DNA of 64,000 nt from Eubacterium sp. (GCA_024690665.1 JAILOU010000001.1:1-64000); one strand, 5' to 3'; positions 16,780-25,357 are shown, counted from the stretch's first letter. Made by a program: numbers and translations. The notes: a model not told the origin generated them from the letters alone.

Positions 16780-17664
16780 TTACTGTGGAAGAATAAGACC
16801 GGCGCCTGTTACGATGCTCTGTCCTTCTTCTGACTCTAAATATTCAAACCAGGCCTGAACCAGTTCATTTTGCTCTGTTATCTCGCCATTGGTTGCCATG
16901 ACAAACGGACGGGATAATAAATAATCACCTGCTGTGATATTTTCCTCTGTTGCTGCAACATCATCTAATGTCAGGCTTTTTACAGAGTCATCTACAGCAT
17001 CTAATGATACATAACCGATTGCTCCCGGTGTGGATGCTACCTTCGCCATTGCTGCACCTGTAGAATCAAGTTCCTGCGCATACTTGCATGCGTCTTCAAT
17101 TTCTAATAATTCTTCGAATGCACCTCTTGTTCCGGAGCCGGCTTCACGTCCGATCACAACGATTGCTTCATCTTCTCCGCCAAGTTCTTTCCAGTTTGTA
17201 ATCTCACCCTTATAGATGGATATAAGTTGTTCTTTTGTCACATTTGTAACGGTGTTTTCCGGATCTGTTACCACTGCAATTCCATCGATTGCAACGATGT
17301 TTTCAACTGCACCATTTGCAATTTCTTCTTCCTCTAGATTACGGGATGCATCTCCGATGTCGGCGCTTCCTGCTGCTAAAGATTCAATTCCGGCACTTGA
17401 GCCTGTATATTCTACCGTAACTGTTACGCCCGGATATTTTGCCATAAATCCTTCACTTAACGACTCGCAAAGTTTTTCCATTGAGGTACTACCTGCAAGT
17501 GCAATACTTCCTGTAAGATCTGTTGCCTCTTGTGTCTGTTCTTGTGTACTTGTCTTATCATCTGTTGCTGTTTCTTTCGCTGAATTTCCACAACCTGCCA
17601 AACTTCCACACATCACCATAGCTGCCATCGAAAGCGCTACTGCATTTACTAATTTCTTTTTCAT
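16780..17664 (-). CDS. pstS: Phosphate-binding lipoprotein PstS
   Basis: The 294-aa product has a lipoprotein signal peptide ending in the lipobox LAGCG, so it is anchored outside the membrane. The mature part shows the phosphate-binding blocks: GSTSMEKL near residue 57, SSAGIESL, GDASRNLEEEE, and GREAGSGTRGAFEEL with the phosphate-contacting Arg, Ser and Thr. GGAGG lies before the ATG. It is first in pstSCAB-phoU. The upstream TTTACA repeats fit control by PhoP. Confidence 0.96.
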   Translation of the reverse strand: MKKKLVNAVALSMAAMVMCGSLAGCGNSAKETATDDKTSTQEQTQEATDLTGSIALAGSTSMEKLCESLSEGFMAKYPGVTVTVEYTGSSAGIESLAAGSADIGDASRNLEEEEIANGAVENIVAIDGIAVVTDPENTVTNVTKEQLISIYKGEITNWKELGGEDEAIVVIGREAGSGTRGAFEELLEIEDACKYAQELDSTGAAMAKVASTPGAIGYVSLDAVDDSVKSLTLDDVAATEENITAGDYLLSRPFVMATNGEITEQNELVQAWFEYLESEEGQSIVTGAGLILPQ

Positions 17665-17735
17665 CGTTTATCCTCCTACGATTTTCTTTTTTCTTTTCTT
17701 TCTTCGTCATGACAGGATTCATTCTAGAAGTCCGT

Positions 17736-17775
17736 TGTAAAATCCAAAACACCTTCCTTGTAAATAGTTTGTAAA
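17736..17775 (-). promoter_or_regulatory. Pho-box-like direct repeats upstream of pstS
   Basis: On the minus strand TTTACA occurs at 17770-17775 and 17759-17764, exactly 11 bp apart, and again at 17736-17741 (23 bp further). PhoP of Firmicutes binds TT-A/T-ACA repeats with 11-bp spacing, and these lie 70-110 bp before pstS. The repeats are seen; phosphate control is inferred from the family. Confidence 0.65.
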
Positions 17776-17794
17776 ATGTATGTATTTTGGCACG

Positions 17795-17826
17795 AAAAAA
17801 GAGCCGGATGCTTTTCATCCGACTCA
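17795..17826 (-). terminator. Intrinsic terminator after the coiled-coil gene
   Basis: On the minus strand GAGTCGGATG pairs with CATCCGGCTC (one wobble), followed by six T. It lies five bases after the stop at 17832. Confidence 0.88.
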
Positions 17827-17831
17827 TACTC

Positions 17832-18752
17832 TTACATCTGTATATTGACTCCCATATCGCCCGGCATGCTCTCCCCGCCGCGTTCTTCCATGAGATTCAC
17901 CATGTCTTTGATATATTCCATATCCGCCTTCGTGATAGCCTTTTGCTCTGATGCGCGATGCTTTTTCTTAAGCTTTTCCAGGTCTTCCTCGCTCATATGC
18001 GGATCGACGATCTCCATCTGGTCAAAGAGTTCTGAGAGCTCTTCTAATTCTTTTAACTCTTCTTCTCCAAACTCTGCAATCATCTCATTAATCTCGGCAA
18101 GCATCTCCTGCGGATACTCCTCGGCCGCTTCTGCAATCATTGCTTCGCGCTCTTCGAAGATGGCGTCTTGCTGCTTTTCAATTTCTTCTTGCACTGCATC
18201 AAATACGCTGCTTTTGATTCCCTGCACTGCATCTTCTTGCTCTTCCATCCGTTCGTCTCTTGCCTGCGTATGTTCAACAAGTTCTTCTAATTCTAAGTGG
18301 CGCTTCTTCTTTTTTGCCACAAGTTCCATTCTCTTCGCATGGGATAGTGCGATCTGTAATTCCTCCGCATCTCCATCCCCGCTTGCAATCTTCCTTCGAA
18401 TCTGCGTCACCTTTCGCTTCGCTGCGATTACAGCCTGCCCTGCGCTGATGGATGTCTTCGCACGCAAGATCTTGGTTGCGACTTCTTTGTAATTATAATT
18501 GGTCGCTTTTTTTGTTGTCTCTTGCTTTTTCGTTGTGGTAGCAGTTGACAATTCCAGATAACCGTTTTGTTTATACACAGAGGTTCCCTGGTAATTGTTC
18601 TGATTTGGTGTCGTGCGATTAAGCGCCTGTAATTGCTCTCGAAATGAATTGCTCACAGTAGACGGCTGCTCAGCCTGTTGATTGGACTTTTGATTTTGTA
18701 TGTTATTCATCTGCGCCTGATACGTCGCAGATTTTACAAATGGAATCTTCAT
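17832..18752 (-). CDS. Coiled-coil hypothetical protein (306 aa)
   Basis: Not recognised. The N-terminal 80 residues are Gln/Asn/Thr-rich and probably disordered. Residues from about 85 to 270 are highly charged and helical, with long Glu/Lys runs (EEMLAEINEMIAEFGEE and LKELEELSELFDQME are examples), predicting coiled coil. There is no signal peptide or membrane segment. GGAGG lies before the ATG. It is monocistronic: divergent from the BCCT gene and closed by its own terminator. The composition suggests a structural or scaffold protein, perhaps one of the conserved Lachnospiraceae proteins of unknown role. Confidence 0.75.
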   Translation of the reverse strand: MKIPFVKSATYQAQMNNIQNQKSNQQAEQPSTVSNSFREQLQALNRTTPNQNNYQGTSVYKQNGYLELSTATTTKKQETTKKATNYNYKEVATKILRAKTSISAGQAVIAAKRKVTQIRRKIASGDGDAEELQIALSHAKRMELVAKKKKRHLELEELVEHTQARDERMEEQEDAVQGIKSSVFDAVQEEIEKQQDAIFEEREAMIAEAAEEYPQEMLAEINEMIAEFGEEELKELEELSELFDQMEIVDPHMSEEDLEKLKKKHRASEQKAITKADMEYIKDMVNLMEERGGESMPGDMGVNIQM

Positions 18753-18871
18753 AACTCTACCTCCCTGTAGATCGGCCCAAAATCCATTTTAGGCATGCTC
18801 CCTCATACATTATATCGGCTGTTTTTGACATTTTCCCTATAATCTTTTACACTTTTTATGTAGGAGGTTTT

Positions 18872-20455
18872 ATGAGAAAGCTAAAAAAATTTATAAAAAC
18901 AGACGTCACTTTATCGTTTTGGATTGCTCTAATCGCCATTGCTGCGATTGTCATCACATCGCTTGTCTTTTCCACAAGCGTTCAAGCCTTTACCGAACGA
19001 ATACGAGATGCCATCAGCCATAACTGCGGGTGGTTTTATCTCTTGCTGGTATTGGTTTTAATCGGTGTGTGCATCATTATGATGATTAGTCCGACCGGTA
19101 AAATCAGGCTCGGAGATCCCGATTCAAGGCCCGAATATAGTACAATTTCCTGGATTGCCATGCTGTTTTCAGCCGGTATGGGAATCGGTCTTGTCTTCTA
19201 TGGCGCTGCGGAGCCATTATCTCATTATGCCATCGATGCCCCCGAAGCTGATGTTATGACTCAGCAGGCATACAGTGATGCGTTTAAATATTCTTTCTTT
19301 CACTACGGCATTCACGCCTGGGCCATCTATTCCGTTGTCGGTTTGGCCATTGCCTACTTCTTATTCAGAAAAAAAGAATCCACCCTTTTATCTGCAACTT
19401 TAAAGCCTCTTCTTGGCAAAGCAGTGGATGGAAAACTTGGAAAAGTCCTAGATAGTCTTACAATCTTCGCCACGGTCATCGGCGTTGCAACCAGCTTAGG
19501 TTCCGGTGCAATGCAGATCAACGGCGGTCTAAATGAACTGTTTAACATACCTCAGAATTTCAATGTTCAATTATTGATTATTATTGTAGCAACCGTACTT
19601 TTTATGGCTTCTGCCCTGTCCGGTCTCGACAAAGGCGTTAAGACCTTATCGAATCTTAATATGATTCTTGCGGTTGTCTTAATGATTGTTGCCATGATTA
19701 TCGGTTCCGGTGTGAAGATGATGAACACCTTTACTGAAACGCTTGGCGAATACATGCAAGATCTTCTTCGCATGAGTACGAACACCGGCATCGGCAATCC
19801 TACGCAGCAAGAGTGGATCAACAACTGGACCATCTTCTATTGGGCCTGGTGGCTTGCGTGGTCTCCATTTGTCGGCATCTTCATTGCCCGCATCTCAAAG
19901 GGACGAACCATTCGCGAATTCGTCGGATATGTGCTGCTGATTCCGTCCGTCTTCTCGTTCCTGTGGTTCTCCGTATTTGGCGTGCTTTCCACAGACGCTT
20001 TTGGTATGGATGCCTCGATTGCCGAAAAACCATTTTCGCAGCTGTTGTTCGCCACCTTTGATAAGTACCCGCTCGCCGGGTTGCTTTCAATCGTCGCGCT
20101 GATTTTGGTCTTTTCATTCTTTATTACGTCGGCAGACTCTGCAACCTTCGTTCTTGCCATGCAATCGGAAAATGGCAACATGCACCCGAATAACAAAATC
20201 AAAGTTATCTGGGGCGTTATGGTTTCTGCAATTGCGGCCGTACTGCTGCGCGCCGGTGGTCTCGACGTTCTGCAAAATGTCCTGATTATCGCAGCATTTC
20301 CATTTGCCATCTTATTGCTATTGGTTATGATTTCTCTTATCAAAGAACTTAACTACGAGCGAAAGCAGATGGGCCTTTATATCACACCCGACCGGTATCC
20401 TAAGAAAGGTCTGCCGTTTCGCTCTTATGAGGCCGACGATGATGATGACGAGTGA
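18872..20455 (+). CDS. BCCT-family transporter (betaine/choline/carnitine type)
   Basis: The 527-aa protein has twelve predicted helices. The family signature is visible as WTIFYWAWWLAWSPFVGIFIARIS, with GMGIGLVFYGAAEPLSHY and FFITSADSATFVLAM. BCCT carriers import quaternary ammonium compounds with Na+ or exchange them. The aromatic box is present, but the exact substrate cannot be fixed. AGGAGG precedes the ATG. The last residues are an acidic run (ADDDDDE), and the final 31 bases overlap the 3' end of the convergent ThrE gene. Confidence 0.93.
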   Translation: MRKLKKFIKTDVTLSFWIALIAIAAIVITSLVFSTSVQAFTERIRDAISHNCGWFYLLLVLVLIGVCIIMMISPTGKIRLGDPDSRPEYSTISWIAMLFSAGMGIGLVFYGAAEPLSHYAIDAPEADVMTQQAYSDAFKYSFFHYGIHAWAIYSVVGLAIAYFLFRKKESTLLSATLKPLLGKAVDGKLGKVLDSLTIFATVIGVATSLGSGAMQINGGLNELFNIPQNFNVQLLIIIVATVLFMASALSGLDKGVKTLSNLNMILAVVLMIVAMIIGSGVKMMNTFTETLGEYMQDLLRMSTNTGIGNPTQQEWINNWTIFYWAWWLAWSPFVGIFIARISKGRTIREFVGYVLLIPSVFSFLWFSVFGVLSTDAFGMDASIAEKPFSQLLFATFDKYPLAGLLSIVALILVFSFFITSADSATFVLAMQSENGNMHPNNKIKVIWGVMVSAIAAVLLRAGGLDVLQNVLIIAAFPFAILLLLVMISLIKELNYERKQMGLYITPDRYPKKGLPFRSYEADDDDDE

Positions 20456-21687
20456 TGCTTCTTTGGACGCACTCTGATTTCCTGCGTTATAACAATCGAC
20501 AGTGCAATGGCAAATGCGGAGATAAAACAGCTTTGGATATAAGCTCCCGCGAGCGCCGTTGTTCCCGTCATAAAAAAGTAGATTGCCCGATAAAAACTAA
20601 GTCCCGGAATCAGTGGAAAGATACTGGTGGACAAAAAGATTGTAATCGGGCATTTTCTTTTTACCGACAAAATTCTTGACATGACTGCTGCGAACAGTGC
20701 CGGTACAAAAATCAAAAATACCACCATATCAAACTTCATGGCAAGCAGCAGATAGATCATCCAAGATACTGCTCCTAATATGCCAAGATCTAAAAAATAC
20801 TTCTTCGGTGCGTGAAACAGATAGGCAAATGCCACCGTTCCAACGCCCGCCATTACCGTTCTTCCAACCACTTCCCAGATTGAATCAATCGAAGTTGAAA
20901 ATACGCTTGTCATCTGCTCAGCAAACGGCAATAAGTCTGTCGTTAGCGCTACGCCGCTCGAGATTGCGATGCAAGTCAAAAGCGCCGACATAAGCAGCGT
21001 CAGTCCCGTCGCATGGTTGTTTTGCGAAAACTCTCTGACCGAATTCGTAAATGTCGCTCCCGGCACAAGCAGCATCAGCGTTCCAAGGATAATGAGACCC
21101 CTGTGTTCTCCAATTCCGCTTAAGCAGATGTAATTAGCCAATACGGTTATAACGGCACTTCCTATGATGGTTAGCAATACGCCGGTCTTAATATATCGGC
21201 CAACCCACTCAAGCACCAGTCCCATAACCAGTCCTATCACTGCCGAACAAAGCGAATCAAGCGCCGTACTCCCGATCGCATACGAAAAACAGCCTGCACC
21301 TAAAAAATACGCGATTAGCACGGCCGCAAGATGCGGCTTTTCCATATATTCAATCGCCTGAAGCTTTGTTGCCACTTCTTCTGCTGTGGCATTTTTCTTT
21401 TGTTCGATTTCACGCGACAGTGCATTCACTGCTTCAATCTTGCCCAGATGTATGTTCGTCTCCGGCACGGATGTAACACTTGCCACACGCTCTCCCTTAC
21501 AGTTTACGCCTGACGCCGTGATTCCGCGGTTCACCACATAAGCATGAAAATGATTCACCTCAAGCGATGCCGCCATATGTCTCATCGTCTCTTCCACTCT
21601 ATAGATTTCTGCGCCACTTTCCATCAGGATCTTGCCCGCTTCGATGACGCAGTCAAACTCTTCAGAACATGGATTTGTTTCTTTCAT
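20425..21687 (-). CDS. ThrE-type threonine/serine exporter (fused YjjP-YjjB form)
   Basis: The 420-aa product joins the DUF1212 half (AGKILMESGAEIYRVEETM, VVNRGITASG) to the DUF3815-like half (VPGLSFYRAIYFFMTG near residue 370), giving about ten helices. This single-chain form matches actinobacterial ThrE; many Firmicutes split it in two. It should export small amino acids. The start is ATG 21685-21687 with AGAGGT upstream; a reading from 21765 would start within the MATE scar and is not favoured. The C-terminal Ser run (KHHSSSSSSAS) is encoded opposite the Asp run of the BCCT carrier. Confidence 0.88.
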   Translation of the reverse strand: MKETNPCSEEFDCVIEAGKILMESGAEIYRVEETMRHMAASLEVNHFHAYVVNRGITASGVNCKGERVASVTSVPETNIHLGKIEAVNALSREIEQKKNATAEEVATKLQAIEYMEKPHLAAVLIAYFLGAGCFSYAIGSTALDSLCSAVIGLVMGLVLEWVGRYIKTGVLLTIIGSAVITVLANYICLSGIGEHRGLIILGTLMLLVPGATFTNSVREFSQNNHATGLTLLMSALLTCIAISSGVALTTDLLPFAEQMTSVFSTSIDSIWEVVGRTVMAGVGTVAFAYLFHAPKKYFLDLGILGAVSWMIYLLLAMKFDMVVFLIFVPALFAAVMSRILSVKRKCPITIFLSTSIFPLIPGLSFYRAIYFFMTGTTALAGAYIQSCFISAFAIALSIVITQEIRVRPKKHHSSSSSSAS

Positions 21688-21724
21688 CGTATGTCTACCT
21701 CTGATTATCTTATAATGATTAACA

Positions 21725-21973
21725 TTATCGGGTACGTTTTTTAATATACAGCAAATACACCACACACATCACAATCTGAACCATCGTCGAGCAAGGCGTT
21801 GCCAATCCGATATGAAACAGTGTTACCGGAACCAGATGACTCATCAAAAACGCGACCGGTATACGAATCGCAAAGGCACCTATAATCCCTTGTGCCACAA
21901 AGGCTGACATCGACTGCATAAATGCGATTGGTACAAGCATCAGGAAGATGCAGGCAATCAATATTCGCGCGAA
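21725..21973 (-). pseudogene. Deletion scar of a MATE-family efflux transporter
   Basis: The minus-strand frame ending at 21725 encodes about 83 residues of MATE transporter. ILIACIFLMLVPIAFMQSMSAFVAQ corresponds to a mid-protein helix (around TM7). It is joined directly to GIIGAFAIRIPVAFLMSH and LFHIGLATPCSTMVQI, which belong near TM11-12. The join lies near 21889, where the two halves could share a Val/Gln-rich stretch. A normal MATE protein is about 450 aa, so the N-terminal half and more than 100 internal residues are gone. A terminator (21998-22047) lies directly upstream, so the remnant also lacks a promoter. Confidence 0.7.
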
Positions 21974-21997
21974 GCCTGTACTCCGTCTGCGTGAAAC

Positions 21998-22047
21998 AAA
22001 AAAGCCGGATAAGATTCTGATTCTTCGACCAGACATCTTATCCGGCT
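21998..22047 (-). terminator. Intrinsic terminator at the end of the NifX/Mrp operon
   Basis: On the minus strand AGCCGGATAAGA pairs perfectly with TCTTATCCGGCT across a 21-base loop, followed by six T. It ends transcripts from 22134-25246. Confidence 0.88.
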
Positions 22048-22133
22048 CGCTATTACTTCTTAATAGCTCACCCTCCGATGAACGAAACCATCTTAACAAG
22101 TTACTTTACGTTTGTCAATATGGTACTCCTTAT

Positions 22134-22487
22134 TTAGTGGCACTCATCCGCATGTGCATGTTCATGGCAGATAGAACCTGTAGATTTGAGTTCTCCGCGC
22201 AGGTATGCTTCAACTGCCTCGCGGGCATCTCCCTGTGCGCCAAGGATAACTTCTACGTTACGCGAATTGAAGATATCAACAGCGCCGCCTCCCATACCGC
22301 CTGAGATCATAACGTTAACGCCTCTGTCTGCGAGGAAGTTTGGTAAGAATCCCGGTCTGTGTCCCGGATTGGCAACTGACTCTTCGCCAACAATCTTGCC
22401 GCCTTCTTCATCATAAATCATGAAGTTCTCACAATGTCCAAAATGTGCCCAAATCTGATTTCCGTTACATGATACTGCAATTTTCAT
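22134..22487 (-). CDS. NifX-type (dinitrogenase FeMo-cofactor family) protein
   Basis: The 117-aa product is a single PF02579 domain: MKIAVSCNGNQIWAHFGHCENFMIYD at the start and VMISGGMGGGAVDIFN in the middle. A His/Cys tail (ICHEHAHADECH) could bind metal. Family members carry Fe-S or FeMo precursors, but this genome region has no nitrogenase, so a general Fe-S carrier role is more likely. AAAGGAG lies before the ATG. Last gene of a five-gene operon. Confidence 0.85.
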   Translation of the reverse strand: MKIAVSCNGNQIWAHFGHCENFMIYDEEGGKIVGEESVANPGHRPGFLPNFLADRGVNVMISGGMGGGAVDIFNSRNVEVILGAQGDAREAVEAYLRGELKSTGSICHEHAHADECH

Positions 22488-22523
22488 AATAGTATCGCTC
22501 CTTTTCTTGTGTTTATTTTTTTA

Positions 22524-23384
22524 TTAATATAAAAGCTTTTTCAGCTCCTTATACATATTTCGAATCGCTTCTGCTGCCGGACCGTCCGTATCGATTACGG
22601 ATCCTCCCGCATTCACCGCTGCGATTGCTTTTGGATCATACGGTATCTTTCCAACACATGGAAGCCCCGTATCCCTACAAAAATCTTCAATCTCCTGCGT
22701 CGCCTCTATGCTGACATCATACTTGTTTACGCATACCGCCAGCTGCGTCTGAAAGGTTTCCGCCGTCTTGCACAGCCTCTTTAGATCGCTGATGCCGCTT
22801 CCGCTTGGCTCTGCGACAACCAGCACAAGGTCCATGCCACTGACCGATGAGATGACCGGACATCCGATTCCCGGAGACCCGTCCGTAATCGCCAGTTCAC
22901 ACTCCGGTGCGGCTTTTAGCATCGCAAGCTTTACCTCTGTCACCAGTTTGCCGGAATTGCCTCTTCCCATCTTAAGCTGAGCCGTTGAAAATACCTGCTC
23001 GCCGGTATAAAGTTCTCGCTCTCCCGCATGGTCTTCTTCCAGATGTACCGCCTCATTTTGACAGACATAGGTGCATACACCGCAACCTTCGCAGGTGTAT
23101 TCATTTACAATTGCCTTTCCATCTTGCACGTGAATCGCATTAAATCGGCAATGGTTCTCACATGCACCGCATCCGCTGCACTTAGTCGCATCGACAACGG
23201 CTTTGTCTCCGCCCATAAATGCATACCTTTGTGGCTTTGAATCCTTTGGCACAACCAGATGAAGATTCGGTGCATCCACATCACAATCGGCAATGGCTTT
23301 TGCCTGTGACAGTCGTATCAAAGCTGCCGATATCGTCGTCTTACCGGTTCCGCCCTTACCGCTTAAAATCAATAATTTTTTCAT
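22524..23384 (-). CDS. MinD/Mrp-type ATPase with a 2[4Fe-4S] ferredoxin insert (B)
   Basis: The 286-aa product has the deviant Walker A GKGGTGKTT at residues 10-18. It also has an inserted ferredoxin module with two Cys sets (CSGCGACENHC and CEGCGVCTYVC) around residues 70-105, and a late DGSPGIGCPV block. Pairs of such ATPases next to NifX proteins are typical of anaerobes and are thought to load or move Fe-S clusters. Its first four bases overlap the stop of the sister ATPase (ATGA), so the two are coupled and probably form a heterodimer. Confidence 0.88.
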   Translation of the reverse strand: MKKLLILSGKGGTGKTTISAALIRLSQAKAIADCDVDAPNLHLVVPKDSKPQRYAFMGGDKAVVDATKCSGCGACENHCRFNAIHVQDGKAIVNEYTCEGCGVCTYVCQNEAVHLEEDHAGERELYTGEQVFSTAQLKMGRGNSGKLVTEVKLAMLKAAPECELAITDGSPGIGCPVISSVSGMDLVLVVAEPSGSGISDLKRLCKTAETFQTQLAVCVNKYDVSIEATQEIEDFCRDTGLPCVGKIPYDPKAIAAVNAGGSVIDTDGPAAEAIRNMYKELKKLLY

Positions 23385-24205
23385 ACCGCACCTCCGATCT
23401 TATCAAGGATGGTACGAAAACGCTTAAGCTCCTCCGGGAAGCATTCCGCAGCAATCTCATTATTCGCCAGATGTCTTGCCAATTCCGGTCGGTAAGTGAT
23501 TCGATCGAGCACCGTCAATCCATGCTCCCTGCAATACTCTTCAAGCGGCTCGTATGGTGCCGTCTGTTTATTAATCACAACGCCGCACTTCTTACCAAGC
23601 AGTCCGGCCAGTTCATGCACCATCTTAAAGTTATGAAAGCCAAATGCCGTCGGCTCCACAACCAGCACACAATAATCTGCATCCATGATGGTTTCCATTA
23701 CGCTGCACGCACTTCCGGGCGGACCGTCTAGGATGGTTGTTCCTTCGGCGCATTTAAGCGCCTTATGGATGACCGGAATGCCGGACGCTTCTCCGGTGTT
23801 TAAGATACCACTTATCACCTTCACGCCTTTATGATGACCGCTTTCGATGACACCAACGCTATATTGTTCTTCTGATATCGCACCTTGCAAACAGACCAGC
23901 ATACATAATCCGCAGTCATGACAGACTTCGGAGAACAGCACCGGCTTTTCCTTCACATACATAAGCGCATGAAAGCGACAAGCCTTAACACACGCCTTGC
24001 AGCCGTTACATTTATCAGCGTCAAATGTCGGCTGCGCCTGATATACCGGCTCTTCTATGACATCTTCCGGCTTAAAAAACAATCGGCCATTCGGTTCTTC
24101 GACGTCGCAGTCGATATAAGTGCTTTTTCCGGCGGCATACGCCAAATTAACTGCCACAAATGTCTTTCCTGCTCCACCTTTTCCGCTTAAACAGGCGATG
24201 GTCAT
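23381..24205 (-). CDS. MinD/Mrp-type ATPase with a 2[4Fe-4S] ferredoxin insert (A)
   Basis: The 274-aa paralogue of the following gene has Walker A GKGGAGKTFV (residues 9-18) and two ferredoxin Cys sets (CNGCKACVKAC and CHDCGLCMLVC). LDGPPGSACSV corresponds to the switch region. The start is ATG 24203-24205, overlapping the TGA of the NifX gene before it; the longer reading from 24265 would overlap that gene by 60 bases without need. ATGA overlaps on both sides show tight co-translation. Likely partner of the second ATPase in an Fe-S carrier complex. Confidence 0.88.
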   Translation of the reverse strand: MTIACLSGKGGAGKTFVAVNLAYAAGKSTYIDCDVEEPNGRLFFKPEDVIEEPVYQAQPTFDADKCNGCKACVKACRFHALMYVKEKPVLFSEVCHDCGLCMLVCLQGAISEEQYSVGVIESGHHKGVKVISGILNTGEASGIPVIHKALKCAEGTTILDGPPGSACSVMETIMDADYCVLVVEPTAFGFHNFKMVHELAGLLGKKCGVVINKQTAPYEPLEEYCREHGLTVLDRITYRPELARHLANNEIAAECFPEELKRFRTILDKIGGAV

Positions 24206-24552
24206 GATATTCCATGGAAGCCGGCGTGAAACTGCGTCAGTTTCTCCAGCTTCTTCTCCTGCCAACTCTTGATATTGTCTGCGGCAGACGCATCCTCAGA
24301 CTTATAGATAGTAATCTCGGCAGCTTTAAATACATCTGCTGCATTTTGTCCGCAGCGCGGTGTAATCAGATCCGTGATGGTATTATCTACCAGAAACTGA
24401 GCGGCCTGTACGCCGGCTCCGCCCTGTGCCTTCGCTGCAGGATTTTCCAGGATGCTTTCCTGTCCGTCTTCCCAAAACATAAAATACGGAGTACGTGCCA
24501 GTACCGGACATACATCCACTTTATTCTCATCTAATGGAATTGCTACTTTCAT
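24202..24552 (-). CDS. NifX-type protein, second copy
   Basis: The 116-aa PF02579 domain protein begins MKVAIPLDENKVDVCPVLARTPYFMFWED, with the central ITPRCGQNAADVFKAA. Here Cys replaces the Gly-rich GGMGGG loop of its sisters, so a different ligand set is possible. The start is ATG 24550-24552 with AGGAGG six bases upstream; this ribosome site lies inside the end of the preceding gene. Second gene of the operon, overlapping the next by four bases. Confidence 0.85.
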   Translation of the reverse strand: MKVAIPLDENKVDVCPVLARTPYFMFWEDGQESILENPAAKAQGGAGVQAAQFLVDNTITDLITPRCGQNAADVFKAAEITIYKSEDASAADNIKSWQEKKLEKLTQFHAGFHGIS

Positions 24553-24553
24553 C

Positions 24554-25246
24554 TTAATCCTCCTGTTCGTGATGCTGACAACCATGGTGATGCTCACACC
24601 GGATATCCGGGTTATCCAAAAGCGTTCCTGCCAACAGATCATTTACCACATCATCTGCTGCTCCGGTTACGCCGACATAAAACCGGATTCCCGCTTCTGT
24701 CAGTGCATTTCTCGCACCCATTCCGATACCGCCGCAGATCAGCGCATCTACCTGCGCCGCCTTTAGATATCCAACCAGTGCTCCATGAGAATTCCCCTTG
24801 GTATCTACGACTTGCTTGCCAATGATCTTACCGTCCTTCGCATCGAAGATCTTAAACTGCTGTGTCCGTCCAAAATGTCCAAACACCTCGCCATCTTCAT
24901 AAGGCACGGCAATTCTGAAACTGTCGTCTTCTTTTTCTTTAAGCTCTCCAACCTTTTGATCGCCAAGCTGATAATTACCGCCTCGAATAAGCAGACGTTT
25001 GCCGTCTGTCAGTGCAATCGCAACCTTCTTCCTGGCGCTGTTATAGATGGCCGTTACGGTCGTTCTGGCAACTCCCATCTTCTTCGCACACTGCTCCTGC
25101 GTCATTCCTTCGCGGTCAAGCAGACGAATTGTTTCAAACTCGTCTAAACTCATCACCACCGGTTCTTCTTCCGACGCTTCTTCCGGTGTGAATTCCCAGT
25201 GATCCGGATAACGTTCAATCCATCTGCATCTTTGTTTTCTAGGCAT
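24554..25246 (-). CDS. DUF134 helix-turn-helix fused to a NifX domain
   Basis: In the 230-aa product, residues 1-95 are DUF134: RKQRCRWIE at the start, then a helix-turn-helix in MTQEQCAKKMGVARTTV. Residues 105-215 are a NifX domain (VFGHFGRTQQFKIFD, ALICGGIGMGARNAL), and the tail CEHHHGCQHHEQED is rich in His and Cys. The fusion suggests a regulator that senses a metal or cluster through its NifX half and controls its own operon; that is inference. The start is ATG 25244-25246 with AAGAAGG at seven bases. The promoter at 25280-25308 carries two palindromes. Confidence 0.85.
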   Translation of the reverse strand: MPRKQRCRWIERYPDHWEFTPEEASEEEPVVMSLDEFETIRLLDREGMTQEQCAKKMGVARTTVTAIYNSARKKVAIALTDGKRLLIRGGNYQLGDQKVGELKEKEDDSFRIAVPYEDGEVFGHFGRTQQFKIFDAKDGKIIGKQVVDTKGNSHGALVGYLKAAQVDALICGGIGMGARNALTEAGIRFYVGVTGAADDVVNDLLAGTLLDNPDIRCEHHHGCQHHEQED

Positions 25247-25261
25247 AAGCAAACCTTCTTT

Positions 25262-25308
25262 CTGACTTATGTCAGAAATATCGTAACATCATTTTGGACA
25301 TATGTCAA
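25262..25308 (-). promoter_or_regulatory. Promoter with two palindromic operators for the NifX/Mrp operon
   Basis: On the minus strand TTGACA (25303-25308), a 17-bp spacer and TACGAT (25280-25285) form a good sigma-A promoter. GACATATGTC (25297-25306) is a perfect palindrome overlapping the -35, and CTGACATAAGTCAG (25262-25275) is a near-palindrome at the transcript start, 33 bp or three turns away. These are fitting sites for the DUF134 protein encoded by the first gene; that assignment is inferred. Confidence 0.65.
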
Positions 25309-25315
25309 TAATGTC

Positions 25316-25357
25316 AAAAGGACACAGGGTCCTGTTCACCGTCCCTGCGTCCTTTTT
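25316..25357 (-). terminator. Bidirectional-type terminator after the GGDEF gene
   Basis: On the minus strand AAAAGGACGCAGGG pairs with CCCTGTGTCCTTTT around a loop containing GACGG. It lies just after the stop at 25367 and resembles the GGGACGG repeat family at 2598 and 3546. Confidence 0.75.

Noticed and set aside
22134-25246. Nitrogenase cofactor cluster
   Set aside because: NifX-type domains are present, but nifH, nifD, nifK, nifE, nifN and nifB are not; a general Fe-S carrier operon fits better.
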